From contig JAIUJO010000160.1 in NCBI GenBank assembly GCA_023846275.1, positions 805,004-869,003 of the forward strand: 64,000 nucleotides of DNA, read 5' to 3'. The position numbers and the translations under genes were made by a program. This DNA is from Vanilla planifolia. Its lineage: Eukaryota; Streptophyta; Magnoliopsida; Asparagales; Orchidaceae. Positions 22,200-31,810 of this stretch are shown in pieces. A model generated the notes under the pieces. That model was not told the DNA's origin. It was given only the letters and a program-made list of their open reading frames with translations, and did no database searches. Each line of letters starts with the position of its first letter. Positions within the stretch are counted from its first letter, which is position 1.

Positions 22200-23560
22200 C
22201 TACATCAAATCTACCCGCATGCTATGCTCCCGATTGAGAATGCATCTGCAGCCCTCCATGTGAAGAACGCGGTGCCAAACATGGAGGTCCTGGAGGCCCA
22301 AACCACCCGTAGATTTTGGCAGCGTGATGCACTCCCATGCCGCATAATGCATAGCCTTTGCGCTGCTAGTTCCACCCAACAGAAATCTCCTAATGCGCTG
22401 CTCCATGGCCTCAATGATCCCTGCAGGCACAACACAATGCCTCAGCACGTGGCAGGGGATGGCACTGAGGACAGACGATGCCATAACGGCCCTGCCCGCC
22501 AGTGAAAGAGGCCAGACTCTCCAATTGATCAGCATGGCATCCAACTACTATAGCAAGAAGCTAAGGTCAGTCTTGGAAAGGCTCTCGGTAGTGATGAGGA
22601 TTCCTTGGTATGTAAAAAATCTTCCTTCCTCCATGCTGAGCTTACTGAGGAGCAACTAGACTTCTTCCTGTAGAGTTTAGAGCTAAAGAAGACTCTGGAT
22701 TTCACGAGATTCACTTGCAGACCAGTGGTCTTCCCAAACTCACGGATAATCCTACTGATGGCACGGGCAGTGATACGGGAGGCAGGAGCGAAAAGGATGA
22801 CGACGTCGGCATAGAGGAGATGTGAGATGCAGGGTGCATGCATTCCCGGCCAAAACCCCAAAAGCTGTCGGGATTCATGGTTCTGCACCAAGCACGAGAG
22901 ATATTCAGATTCCATGACATAGAGATATGGGGAGAGCAGGCAGCCATGCCGGAGACCCCTCTGGGCCACCACCCACGGGAGGCAAATTCCATTGAAGAGG
23001 ACGTTGAATCTTGGGCTACTGATGCAAGCAGCAATCCAGTCCCTCCAGATGGGAGGAAATCCCATAGCCATCAACATCTCAAGAAGGAAGTCCCAATAGA
23101 AAGGGTCAAAGGCCTGTTCCATATCGAGCTTCACTGCCATGAGTCCAGCGATGCCATTGCAAGTCCGTATCCTAGCAACCATCTCCTGCGCGATGTTGAT
23201 ATTATCATAAATGCTACGGCCAGGGATAAACGCTGTGTGTTCTCATGAAATTTGGTCAGGCAAAAATGGCTTCAGCCTCCCAATAAGGACCCATGCCACC
23301 ACCTTGTACACAGTGTTGTAGAGACTAATAAGTCTGTAATGCTCCAGCTTGCTCGCGCCTTGCTTCTTTTGAATCAGGATGATATGTGTGTCCTTCCACT
23401 TATTCAGGAGCTTGCAGTCCTCAAAAAAAGACAGCACAGCTTTGATGACATCATGGCGCGTAATGGTCCAGTAGCCGTGCAAGAATTCAGCCGAGATCCC
23501 GTCACATCCCGACGCCCTGTTCCTCTTGATGCCCCACATTGCCTCGATGATCTCTTCTCG
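22200..23560 (-). pseudogene. LINE ORF2: reverse transcriptase domain
   Basis: From 23539 the frame shows ASGCDGISAEF (usual APGPDGF), ILIQKK, then a stop, then AFIPGRSIYDNINIAQEM. AVKLDMEQAF follows, keeping the first catalytic Asp. Further on come RGLRHGCLLSPYLYVM, EYLSCL and CISHLLYADVVILFAP. The catalytic YADD box reads YADV (GAC to GTC at 22804-22802), which should abolish polymerase activity. After a frameshift the thumb appears at 22544-22200 with LSLAGRAVMASSVLSAIP and EQRIRRFLLGG. The enzyme would copy LINE RNA at the nicked target. This copy has at least one stop and one frameshift inside the domain. Confidence 0.9.
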
Positions 23561-24095
23561 ATGGCCTTAGCTCCAAGCTTGGAAGCCACATCAGCATTCA
23601 CAATCGATAGGAGAGAGATGACTTGCGGTAAATCCTTGGAAATGTCCCTACGCCACTTGCGCTCAAAAATACTCCGTTAACACCTACCCGATGCTGTCCT
23701 GGGAATCCGCCACCTGGTCGTCATCTCCCTGGAGCATGGATATGCGATTCATACGGGCCCGAGACGAATCCATATTGTGAAAGAAGCGCATGTTGGCATC
23801 CCCGACCTGTGCCCAGTAGACCTTTGCACGCTGCCACCACCACTACTCCTCATGGGCACAACCCCTATGGAAGGTGGTGATCAATTCAACGAGACACCCA
23901 TGGTCCTCCTTAGTGAGTCCCACCCTCGATTCTCTTTCCTACAGCTCCTCAATGTCACGTAAAGGCACTTGGTTGCAGTTGATCAAACTCCCCAGCTCTT
24001 TGGGTCTCCAAATGCGCAACGCCATGAGTGAATGCTTAAACTTCATCGAAACAATCTCCATAGGGTCCCCATTCGCGTGCCTACTCCAGGCCTGT
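23561..24095 (-). pseudogene. LINE ORF2: region between endonuclease and RT
   Basis: This part of ORF2 is less conserved. Short readable pieces are consistent with the charged linker between endonuclease and RT in plant L1 elements, but no diagnostic motif can be named. Frames differ on its two sides (endonuclease against RT), so an indel lies within or near it. Confidence 0.55.
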
Positions 24096-24956
24096 TGCAC
24101 CACATGGAAGGATTGGGGATAGTGGAGCCAAATGCTCTCAAATAAGAGCCTATAGGATTTCGGCCAGATCCTATTGCCACCCAGATTGACAACAGCGGGT
24201 AGTGGTCTGATCCAAGGAGGCCCAGATGATGTACCAAACTGTTGGGAAAAACAATCAGGCTGGCAGAATTGAGCAGGGCACGATCAAGCCGCTCTAGAAT
24301 GCACGCGCCCCCTTCTTGCCATTACACTAGTTATATTGGTTGCCGGAAAAGCCCATGTCAGCGAGTTGAAGGTCCTGCATAAAATCAGCAAAACACTGCT
24401 GCTCACTGCCGTAGATGAAAGGCCGACCTCCCCACTTCTCCTCCTGGCCCATAATCAAGTTGAAATCACCAGTAACCATGAGAGGGGACTTATCACAGTA
24501 TGATGTGCGGATAGCATCCCAAATCACGTGGCGTCCTTGAGAAAAACTTTGACCATAAACAAAGCAGCAGTTGAGGGTGCATTCCTGCCTAAGGGTAATT
24601 GAACAAGCCACCATGAAGGCCGAGGCCACTGTGAGTGCTAGCTTGACCTCTTTCTCCCACAGCAAAACAATTCCAGCTGACATACCCAAAGATGTTTGAA
24701 TCACAAAATCCAAATCCTTCACAAGAATCCACTTAGCATCGCGCCGGGAGAAAGACTGCACCTTGATTTCTAGTAGCACAACAACCTCCACATTCCACTC
24801 GCGTACCAGACGCTGCAAATAGGCCCTCAATTTGCTCTTCTTGGCACCTCTTATTTTCCACGTGATGATCCGCATAGTAGACATATGTTGATTTGCTTCA
24901 TGCATCCCTACACAAAATAAGAGCAGCTCTCCAGTAATATGCTTGTTGGCCTCCAT
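24096..24956 (-). pseudogene. LINE ORF2: endonuclease domain and ORF2 start
   Basis: The frame opens at 24956, 33 bp after the ORF1 stop. A better start may be the Met at 24875, directly before RIITWKIRG. Endonuclease motifs follow in order: TWKIRG (usual WNxRG; the metal-binding Asn is Lys, codon 24857-24855), LLEIKV (Glu kept), VYG, GDFN (kept), DMGFSGNQYN followed by a stop where Trp is expected, ERLDRALLNS, and GSDHYPLL (Asp and His kept). The last two are in a different frame. The enzyme would nick target DNA to prime reverse transcription. The Asn-to-Lys change and the broken frame make this copy inactive. Confidence 0.88.
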
Positions 24957-24989
24957 GCTATACGAAGCACGGACAGCAAGAAATCCTGA

Positions 24990-26501
24990 TTAAGGGTCAC
25001 CCCCATCAGGGATGGCGACTGCATCATGCACTGAAACCCCCGACAAAAATGGGGAATTTGCATGGCCACCTTTAGCAAATTTCCAAGCATTCGAAAGCAT
25101 TGCCGACTGAGGACTCTGCGCCCCACCCTTGACCGTCGACTGGACTCTACTTCTGCCCCGAAGCCTGGGCGGACTCTTACTACCCCTAGATGTGCTGGCT
25201 CCGTCATATCCCCGCACTGTGCGGCTGTGAACTTCTCCTGGAGGCTGCTTGATTAATCCCCCAGGGCCCTTGTGATTGTTTTTCCTCAGCTGCACAATCA
25301 TCCAATGGCTCAAGCTGTGCCCCTCGCCGTGTACATCCTGTCAACCTGACCGGCGGTCATTCTCAGTTTCCTCAGGCAAATTGCGGTCGAGAGCAGTGGT
25401 GCCTGGGCGTTCCTCACATGCCACGGCCGTGGTCGAGGTCTCATTAATGTTAGCTCCTCCAGCTTTGGCCGACTTGCATGAGTTCTCCAAATGTTCGACG
25501 AGGACGCATGTGAAGCATATGTGTGGCAGCCCTTCGTATTCGAAGGATTGATAGACCCTCCCATAGTCGGCGGTGATCTAGATGACCGGCTTGAGAGGTA
25601 TCGCGAGGTCCACCCGAACACAAACTCACACAAAGGATAAGCGCTCTAAGCCCGCAGTCAAGCCGTCGAGAAGAAATGGTTCACCAATGGCTTTAGCAAT
25701 TCGAAGAATATTATCTACATCACTGTAGACTAGTAAGAGATCGACAAGCCCTACCCAGACAGGAGTGCGCATCACTGATGTGGAATTGTGGTTGAACTAC
25801 GACGACCACAGATCGAGTCCCATGGCTTGGTCGGCGATCTGCCATGGCCCACCCAAGCAGACTTCGTTCCGCTCACTCATCGACTCAAAATGAAAGAAAA
25901 AACAATTGGCCGTGAGATCAAAAATCTTAAAGTTGTTCATATGGCCCCAGCACTCTTGTAGAACCCTCTCAATGACATGGAAAGGAAGGATGTTCCCGTA
26001 GAGATGGCCAACCAGGTCAAACTTGTGGTAGTCAAGGCACCTCAAGCAAGCTTCTGATGACATAATCAAGTCCCCTCCATCCACGTACTCGGGGATTTTC
26101 ACCACGCGCAATTTCACATCAATATTCATCGGCCTCACTCGCGAAATCACCTTGTCACTATATCTGGGAGCGCTGTTGGCAGTTAAGGCCTCCCGGAAAC
26201 TCACCTTGTTCACAATGGCAGGACGAACCTCCTCAGGGAAATTAGGATCCCCAGCACCAGTGCTGACCTCATGGACCTCCTACCCTATATGCTCAAGCTA
26301 CTCCTGCATAGTCTTACTCACGAAGTCTCCATCTTGGTCATCCCCATTAGCCAAGCCCTGCACTTCGGACGCACGGGGGGGGGGGGGGTGTTGCTTCAAG
26401 GCCAGCAAGCCACCAACAGAAGAAGAACCCTCGTGTGTAGGAGAGTCACTCTGGGGAGTTCAAGCTCTTCTGCTGCTCCTCTGGGTAGTTCCTCCCATCA
26501 T
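24990..26501 (-). pseudogene. LINE ORF1: DUF4283-type domain plus CCHC zinc knuckle
   Basis: One reading frame runs for about 503 codons from the ATG pair at 26501-26496 to the stop at 24990, but it holds about seven in-frame stops. It has a low-complexity N-terminus with a proline run encoded by a 14-bp C tract. The DUF4283-type domain follows (FDLVGHLYG, FFFHFES, GGPWQIADQ, TPVWVGLV, then after a stop VCVRVDLAIPLKP). A complete CCHC knuckle (HICFTCVLVEHLENSC: C-x2-C-x4-H-x4-C) lies at about 25.54 kb. A basic, Ser/Arg-rich tail (SKSPPRLRGRSRVQS) follows. ORF1 products of this kind bind element RNA. One stop sits where ARVCVE-type homologues have Arg, so CGA to TGA is a likely cause. Confidence 0.85.
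26375..26388. repeat. G14 homopolymer (C14 on the LINE sense strand)
   Basis: Fourteen consecutive G lie inside ORF1 of the young LINE and encode part of a proline run on the minus strand. At this length the ORF1 frame stays the same on both sides. A one-base length error would create an artificial frameshift. Confidence 0.9.
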
Positions 26502-27008
26502 TGGGGCTGCAGGGGATGCAGCCCGAGCACAGGGGTGAAGCAGTAAGTTAGCCCGCGAGAAATGGTGGAATTAATCCTGTTCGAGCACTCCCGCGAATCG
26601 ACTTAATTCAAATTCGAATACGAGCTCGAACTCCAGCTCCACACCCCGATAGAACGAGCCAGTTAGGCCACCATGCGGTCATCACCCAATTTTGACCGCC
26701 AAGACTCACCACCGCTGAGAGTTGCCGTGCCTTGCCGCCTGCCAGCCCACCTTCCAAGTTCTTGATGGGAGACCTCTCCTCAGCCACCAGCAGTAGCATC
26801 CCGTGTAAATGCTTCAGCCACACTCCAGCTTCCACCTCACCTCCACGTCAGACCGAAGAGGACCCAGCGAAGAGCCTCTGGCAACAACCCCGTCAGCCAC
26901 ACGAACCCTTCAATTCGTTACTCCGCAACCCCTTCAGACCGCTTCTACGTCGCCGCTTAAGAACCCTAGCCGCCGCTCCCTTATGATATTATCTTCGACG
27001 TTATACAT
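26502..27008 (-). promoter_or_regulatory. LINE 5' untranslated region / internal promoter region
   Basis: This GC-rich leader of about 480-507 bp lies upstream of ORF1, with no long frame of its own on the sense strand. In L1-type elements this region carries the internal promoter. The GC-rich character ends at about 26980; the last 28 bases (26981-27008) look like flanking DNA. The true 5' end is therefore either 26980 or 27008, depending on how the target-site duplication is read. Confidence 0.55.
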
Positions 27009-27022
27009 TAGTTTCTTTATCC
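27009..27022. repeat. Target-site duplication, right (5' side of LINE)
   Basis: TAGTTTCTTTATCC is the partner of the copy at 20639-20652, with one mismatch. A weaker match further out (TATGATATTATC at 26982-26993 against TATGATGTCATC at 20608-20619) suggests that the true duplication might be longer, about 41-45 bp, and diverged. Confidence 0.78.
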
Positions 27023-28102
27023 TAACCATGATCCTTAGTGTCTGATTCATGCATGCCAAAAAAATCATAAATTTCATCTTAAATCAAAGATTTATATCAT
27101 CATAATTCTTTTTCATGGTATGCTTAAAAGCTTCCTTACCTTATACCTCTCTTCCAAAGTTAGATATGGATTTACCAAAATTTAAATGTAACCATAAATA
27201 TATACACCAATTTTAAATCTTATGCTTGAACTTTCAACTTTGAACTTTTAAGTCACAACTCTTGGGACTTTAAATTTAAAACCATAGGTTATTTAGATTT
27301 TTTCCTTATAACCCCTAAATTTAATTCCATATGATCTCTAAGATGTCTCAAAAGGTTTTTAGTTCTAACTAATCATTAACCAAGCCATAGTACCTAACTC
27401 TACAAGTCATAATTCCTAAATTATTCTTGAAAAACACAAATTATGTTATTATAAACCTAACACTTCCTCGACTTGAGCATTTTTTAAAGGCTGAAGGAAT
27501 GATTCTCAATCATCCCCACAATGAAGCTAAGAGGAATTTTTCCTTAAAAAGACATTTAATTACAATTGCAAGGTGTCTTATTGCATTAAAAGCCCTTTGT
27601 AGAGCCTAATCACATAGTGTCAAGACTTTACTTTAAGTAATAATTCCCTCTTCCTCATAATGGTTCCACCATTTTATTTTATTTTTATGAATTAAAATTT
27701 CATATGTTCATAGAGACGTCCCAATACATTGTTTATTATTCTTACTAAGTTTCCTCAATAGGATGTTTACCGTCATTTCATAGTTTTCTCATGGCTTAGT
27801 GTAAACTACAACATCAATGATAAATATGATGTTTTTTATAAAAACATAATTTCATATTTATTATGAAAAATTTTAAAGAATTTACTCATAATTATCTAGG
27901 ATTAATCACAATAGGGAATTCATTATAGTAGTGATGAAACTATGTTTTATCTAAATCCATAACATTCCATGATAAGTCAGACCTTCATCTTAAGTATTGT
28001 TGAAATGTTAGAATGACTAATACTTAAAGAATTAATATCAATAAGTTATAATTTATATTTAAAATGGATAACCTCATCATAGATCACATTTTTGTAACGA
28101 AC
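27023..28102. other. Non-coding AT-rich DNA right of the young LINE
   Basis: AT-rich sequence resumes abruptly after the target-site duplication. No protein motif was found. It should be continuous in origin with 18.3-20.6 kb, since the LINE split one locus. It ends where the 5' LTR of the next element begins. Confidence 0.4.
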
Positions 28103-30431
28103 TATTGTACCCGTTGTTATGACATCACTTTTTTATGGCGAAAAGAATCAATGTGTTAGTTTCTCTAATGCTTTTCTTGAGTGTCATTTAGGTCATGCAT
28201 CTCAAGCCCTTAAAATTTTAGTCAATTGGAATGATTTGACTTGATGTCTCGTAGACCAATCTAGAAGTGAAGCAATGTTAAGTAGTGTTGGTGACTATGC
28301 TCTAGTAATTGCTTAAATGGCATATCATGGAGCCATTAATCAAATTATTGGTGGAGTAACTAACTATCTAAAGTTCATCAACAAAACAAATAATGGCTTG
28401 ATTATTTATCTTATCACTAGTTTATGTGTGGCATATTTAGGTTGTAGAACATCATTAATTGACTTACATTATTGCTAATTTCTTACATGTTATTATTTTA
28501 ATAGTTGTAAAAATATTTTATTATTTCAATTGTTACAAAAGTTTTACAAATAATAAAAATTAATAAATATATAAAAGATGTCCTTAAAAAGGAAACAAAA
28601 CTTTGTTGAAAAAGTGAAGCATTGCCATGCCCATAGCTTGGGCGAAGTAGCCAAAACTCTTATGAAATTAGCAAAGTGAGTTGTGGGTATGCAAACCAAG
28701 TGAACTGACTCTGGCCAGGCTCAAGTCGCACACAAAACACTAGTGACTTAGGTTAAATTGTGTCAAGAAATATGTTTTAGACAATTTTTTGCTTGATAGG
28801 TCAGGGCAATTTCGCGTAGTGTTAAGTTGTTGGATCAAGTTAGATTGAACCCATATGGATATTTGTATGTGACATAGGTTATTACCTCTAAGTGCACAAT
28901 GGGATAGGAAGCCCCATTTAGCTTACCAATATGTGAAGAGAAAGGTTATAAACATTGAACAACATATATAAGCTTATGAATTGGGACAAAAATTCAACCT
29001 TATTTGCTTCTAAACAAGAGTGAACTAGTTTAATCAAATTGTGCTTTTTCATAATCGAATGGTTAGAAGTGCATCCACTTTTTTGAAGAGTAGATTCCAC
29101 TTGATTATTCACCTAGCAAGCTTGACCAAACGGATTAGATCAGTTTAGATGTTTTGAATAATAATTTTCATCTCACCATCCATCCATAAAAGTGGGTAAA
29201 ATGGCTAATATCTTGTTTGCAATTTATAAAATTGCATAACTTCTAGACATCCATCTACAAAACGTGATCAAATGGTTGAGATGGTATCTTCTTTGTTAAT
29301 GGTATTGTTGTACATCAGGATTATATCATTATTCAGCATTCTAATTTCGTAGCTCTTGTTTTGTCAGTCCAGATTGGACGAAAATTATTGCGTTTGCTCT
29401 TAATTTTTGTTTTGAAAAGTAGATTGTGGTAATTTATAACATTGAAATCTTAATGATTATTTTGGTTGATCTTTCCAGATGAAAAAAAAATTCCATTTTA
29501 ATCTAAATTATTGTAATATAAATAGTGAGAATAGATTAGTTTATAAGTCGCATCAATATTTTTTGGAAGGCAAAGAGAAAAAAGAAAATTGCCATACAAT
29601 TTTTACTCCGTTGATGGAGTTATGTTTGCAACTATTTTGTTTCTCTTTCTTATTTAAGCATTTACTTCTATTATACATCATAATATTGACATCTTTAAAT
29701 TAATTTTTTGAAAAGATCATAATAATATAAGATATTTGATGAATCCACTTTTATTAAAAATGTTAATGCATATTGATAAATACTTGGGATTTAATATTTT
29801 AAAACTATGTCCTTCAGATTATTTCAATCGTTTCATATATGTGCAAATATTCCAACATTGTAATCCATATACTTGTGCCACAAATACTTTTGAAAATTAA
29901 AAGTGAAACGTTGTGATTAATTATTTCTTTATGTTATGCTTCGATATTGCAAGCTTTTATAATTAAAATTACCTAGTGAAAGCCAAACTACTTGATAAAA
30001 GGAACTGGTTTGTAAAGGCTACCTCTTTCTATTATGACAAAATAAAGTAGTTTTGATGGTGGAATCTTAATTGGATCGATTAAGGGTAGATGTGGGTATG
30101 TGCTAGGTCAAATCACCTAAAAATCTATTACCATTTTCATTTTCTTTGTTATTACATAATTTATGATATTTTTGTTAATTAATAATATTTCATTAAAAAC
30201 ATATATAAAAGAAATCTATAAAATTATTTTTATGAAGCACAAATAGTTTTGTTAAAAATATGCTAAAATCATTAAAGTTTTATTTTTTTTAATATTATTA
30301 TTGAACAAAACTATTAAATCATTTATTTTATAATTATCACATTTCAATTTATGAAATATTTTAAAAATAATAAAAAGTTTAAAAGCACAAATCACCCCCT
30401 CATGTGGATTGGTTTAACATATATTAGATCA
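28103..30431 (+). repeat. 5' LTR (2.33 kb)
   Basis: It begins TATTGTACCC (the right LTR has TGTTGTACCC) and ends ATTAGATCA just before the primer-binding site. Landmarks shared with the right LTR include TTAGTTTCTCTA near 28160 and 33575, GGTGGAGTA near 28350 and 33770, and ACATTTAGGTTGTA-type sequence near 28430 and 33850. The first dinucleotide TG has decayed to TA. The length is large for a copia LTR. Confidence 0.78.
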
Positions 30432-30433
30432 AG

Positions 30434-30444
30434 TGGTATGAGAG
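30434..30444 (+). other. Primer-binding site-like motif (TGGTATGAGAG)
   Basis: It matches the plant initiator-tRNA-Met primer-binding motif TGGTATCAGAG in 10 of 11 positions. It sits 2 bp inside the left LTR end, where minus-strand synthesis would be primed. Confidence 0.75.
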
Positions 30445-30529
30445 ATAAGTTACATCATAGTATGAAATTTTTATGAGATCATATTTTTTTTCATTTCCTT
30501 TTGTAGTGAATTATTGACTATATATTTAA

Positions 30530-31500
30530 TGTCATGGATCTACTGATATTTGATAGTCAAAATTTTTCTTTTGGAAAAATAATATAAAAGCATTTATTTG
30601 AAACTTTAATTTTGATTTTTTCTGTTATTTTAAATATCTTTTATTGCTTCAAAAATATTTTATGAACAATCTAGAAGTTCAAAGAAAATAAATGCTAATA
30701 GAATGAATTACTTTTTTTTCTTTTCTTCACTAACTTGGAATCAACATTTGTCATTTAAAGTTTTGTATAGGCTACACAAGATTTTAAGAATTGACATGAC
30801 AAATTGGTTGTGCTTCATATTGAATTTGAGAAGCAAATGAGAAATGAAAACTAAAGAAAAAAAGAAAAAAGAAGAGAAAAATTTTATGCACCTTAGAAGA
30901 AATCTCTTCTTCTCAAGGTGCCTAACATGTTTCCTTCTCTAGTAAAGATAATTATAATTTTATTGATGTTAAATTATCTACTTCTTTTGGTGAACTTATA
31001 GTTGAGCAAAAGAAATTTATTAGGATGTGCGCTAAACTTCAAGTGAAAAAAAACAAATAAGTACATTTGGCTTACATATTACAAGGATAAAGTAATGCAT
31101 ATAAAGTTAAAAATTAATTGCTTCAATGTGAGTCAGTTATACATTTTTATTATTTAAGTACTTTAGAAAATAAATTTGATGGATGTGATACATCTTTACA
31201 CTTGGGAAATTTATGCATTGATTCCTTTAGATGTGAAATATTTTTTTAAGGAAAGAAAATAGTATTTTGAAGGAAAAAGTAAAATGATATTGTGTTGATA
31301 TAAAAATGGGTTAAATTATTTGAAAGAAAAGTTGTCCAGTATACCTTCATGTGTGCCTTTGTCTTATTCTTATCCTTACTAATATGTATGTTTACATGCT
31401 CCATCTTTTACTCATATAAATTGAGACAATGCTATTGTAAATGTAAATTCTATTGTTACATCTTGTTTGACTCAAAATACTAAATAAAATATTCAATGCA
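30530..31500 (+). pseudogene. Copia-like gag remnant
   Basis: Only fragments survive, in shifting frames. Near 30550 is an F-D-S-Q-N-F-type phrase comparable to the FDGxNFxxWK that opens many copia gag proteins. At 30.9-31.25 kb there is lysine- and glutamate-rich sequence (LIVEQKKFIRMCAKLQVKK, and a GNLC-type phrase) reminiscent of the coiled-coil part of long copia gags. Every reading is interrupted by stops. The assignment depends on position after the PBS and on the clearer knuckle-like region that follows. Confidence 0.45.
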
Positions 31501-31559
31501 CATGCTAGTGATAATTGATTTTCTTATATTAAAAATACGCATAAACGTGCTCCATCATA

Positions 31560-31810
31560 TAACTATGTGGTAATAAATTTTGCTAGTTTGCATACTTTTT
31601 ATTTTTATGCTAAATCAAAATTGCATGCAATTATAGTGATTGGTATGAACATTATTTTTTATGACTATCTAATTAGGAAATTTAGCTATTTAAAGTTGGA
31701 TAAATGTGACTTGATTCCTAAGAGGACATGTTTAAAAAATACATTTGCTAATTTCCCACAAAAAACAATGCCATAATTGAACCCATGATGGTTTGGGTTC
31801 CAAAAAGTTA
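31560..31810 (+). pseudogene. Copia-like gag: degenerate zinc-knuckle region
   Basis: The open frame from 31567 reads FYFYAKSKLHAIIVIGMNII, then FYDYLIRKFSYLKLDKCDLI, and just after its stop GFQKVKA. Intact copia polyproteins have CxxCxxxGHxxxDCxxRK followed by a WVPK phrase, and the spacing here is the same. All zinc-binding Cys residues have been replaced (by Ile or Tyr), so the knuckle is dead. This is the best evidence that the interior is of copia type. Confidence 0.5.

Larger units (their letters stand above)
20653..27008 (-). mobile_element. Nearly full-length L1-like LINE retrotransposon, recently decayed
   Basis: This minus-strand element stands out as a GC-rich island in AT-rich flanks. 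It has a 5' leader (about 27008-26502), ORF1 (26501-24990), and ORF2 with endonuclease, RT, zf-RVT and RNase H (24956-20812). A short 3' UTR ends in A9 (poly-T on the plus strand, 20653-20661). A 14-bp near-identical target-site duplication flanks it (20639-20652 and 27009-27022, 13 of 14 matches). Such elements insert by target-primed reverse transcription. This copy is dead: ORF1 has several in-frame stops, ORF2 changes frame at least four times, and the YADD and endonuclease motifs are mutated. Long readable stretches show that it is much younger than the LINE fossils at 1-5.7 kb. The 5' end could instead lie near 26980, where the GC-rich sequence stops. Confidence 0.92.

Noticed and set aside
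21288-23680. Several plus-strand open frames of 60-170 codons opposite the young LINE
   Set aside because: They are antisense shadows of ORF2 (RT, zinc finger, RNase H). The minus-strand readings carry the conserved motifs, and the plus-strand frames match no family I know.
26152-26986. Plus-strand Ser/Pro-rich frames opposite LINE ORF1 and the 5' UTR
   Set aside because: These are antisense to ORF1 and the GC-rich leader. Composition bias alone explains their length.
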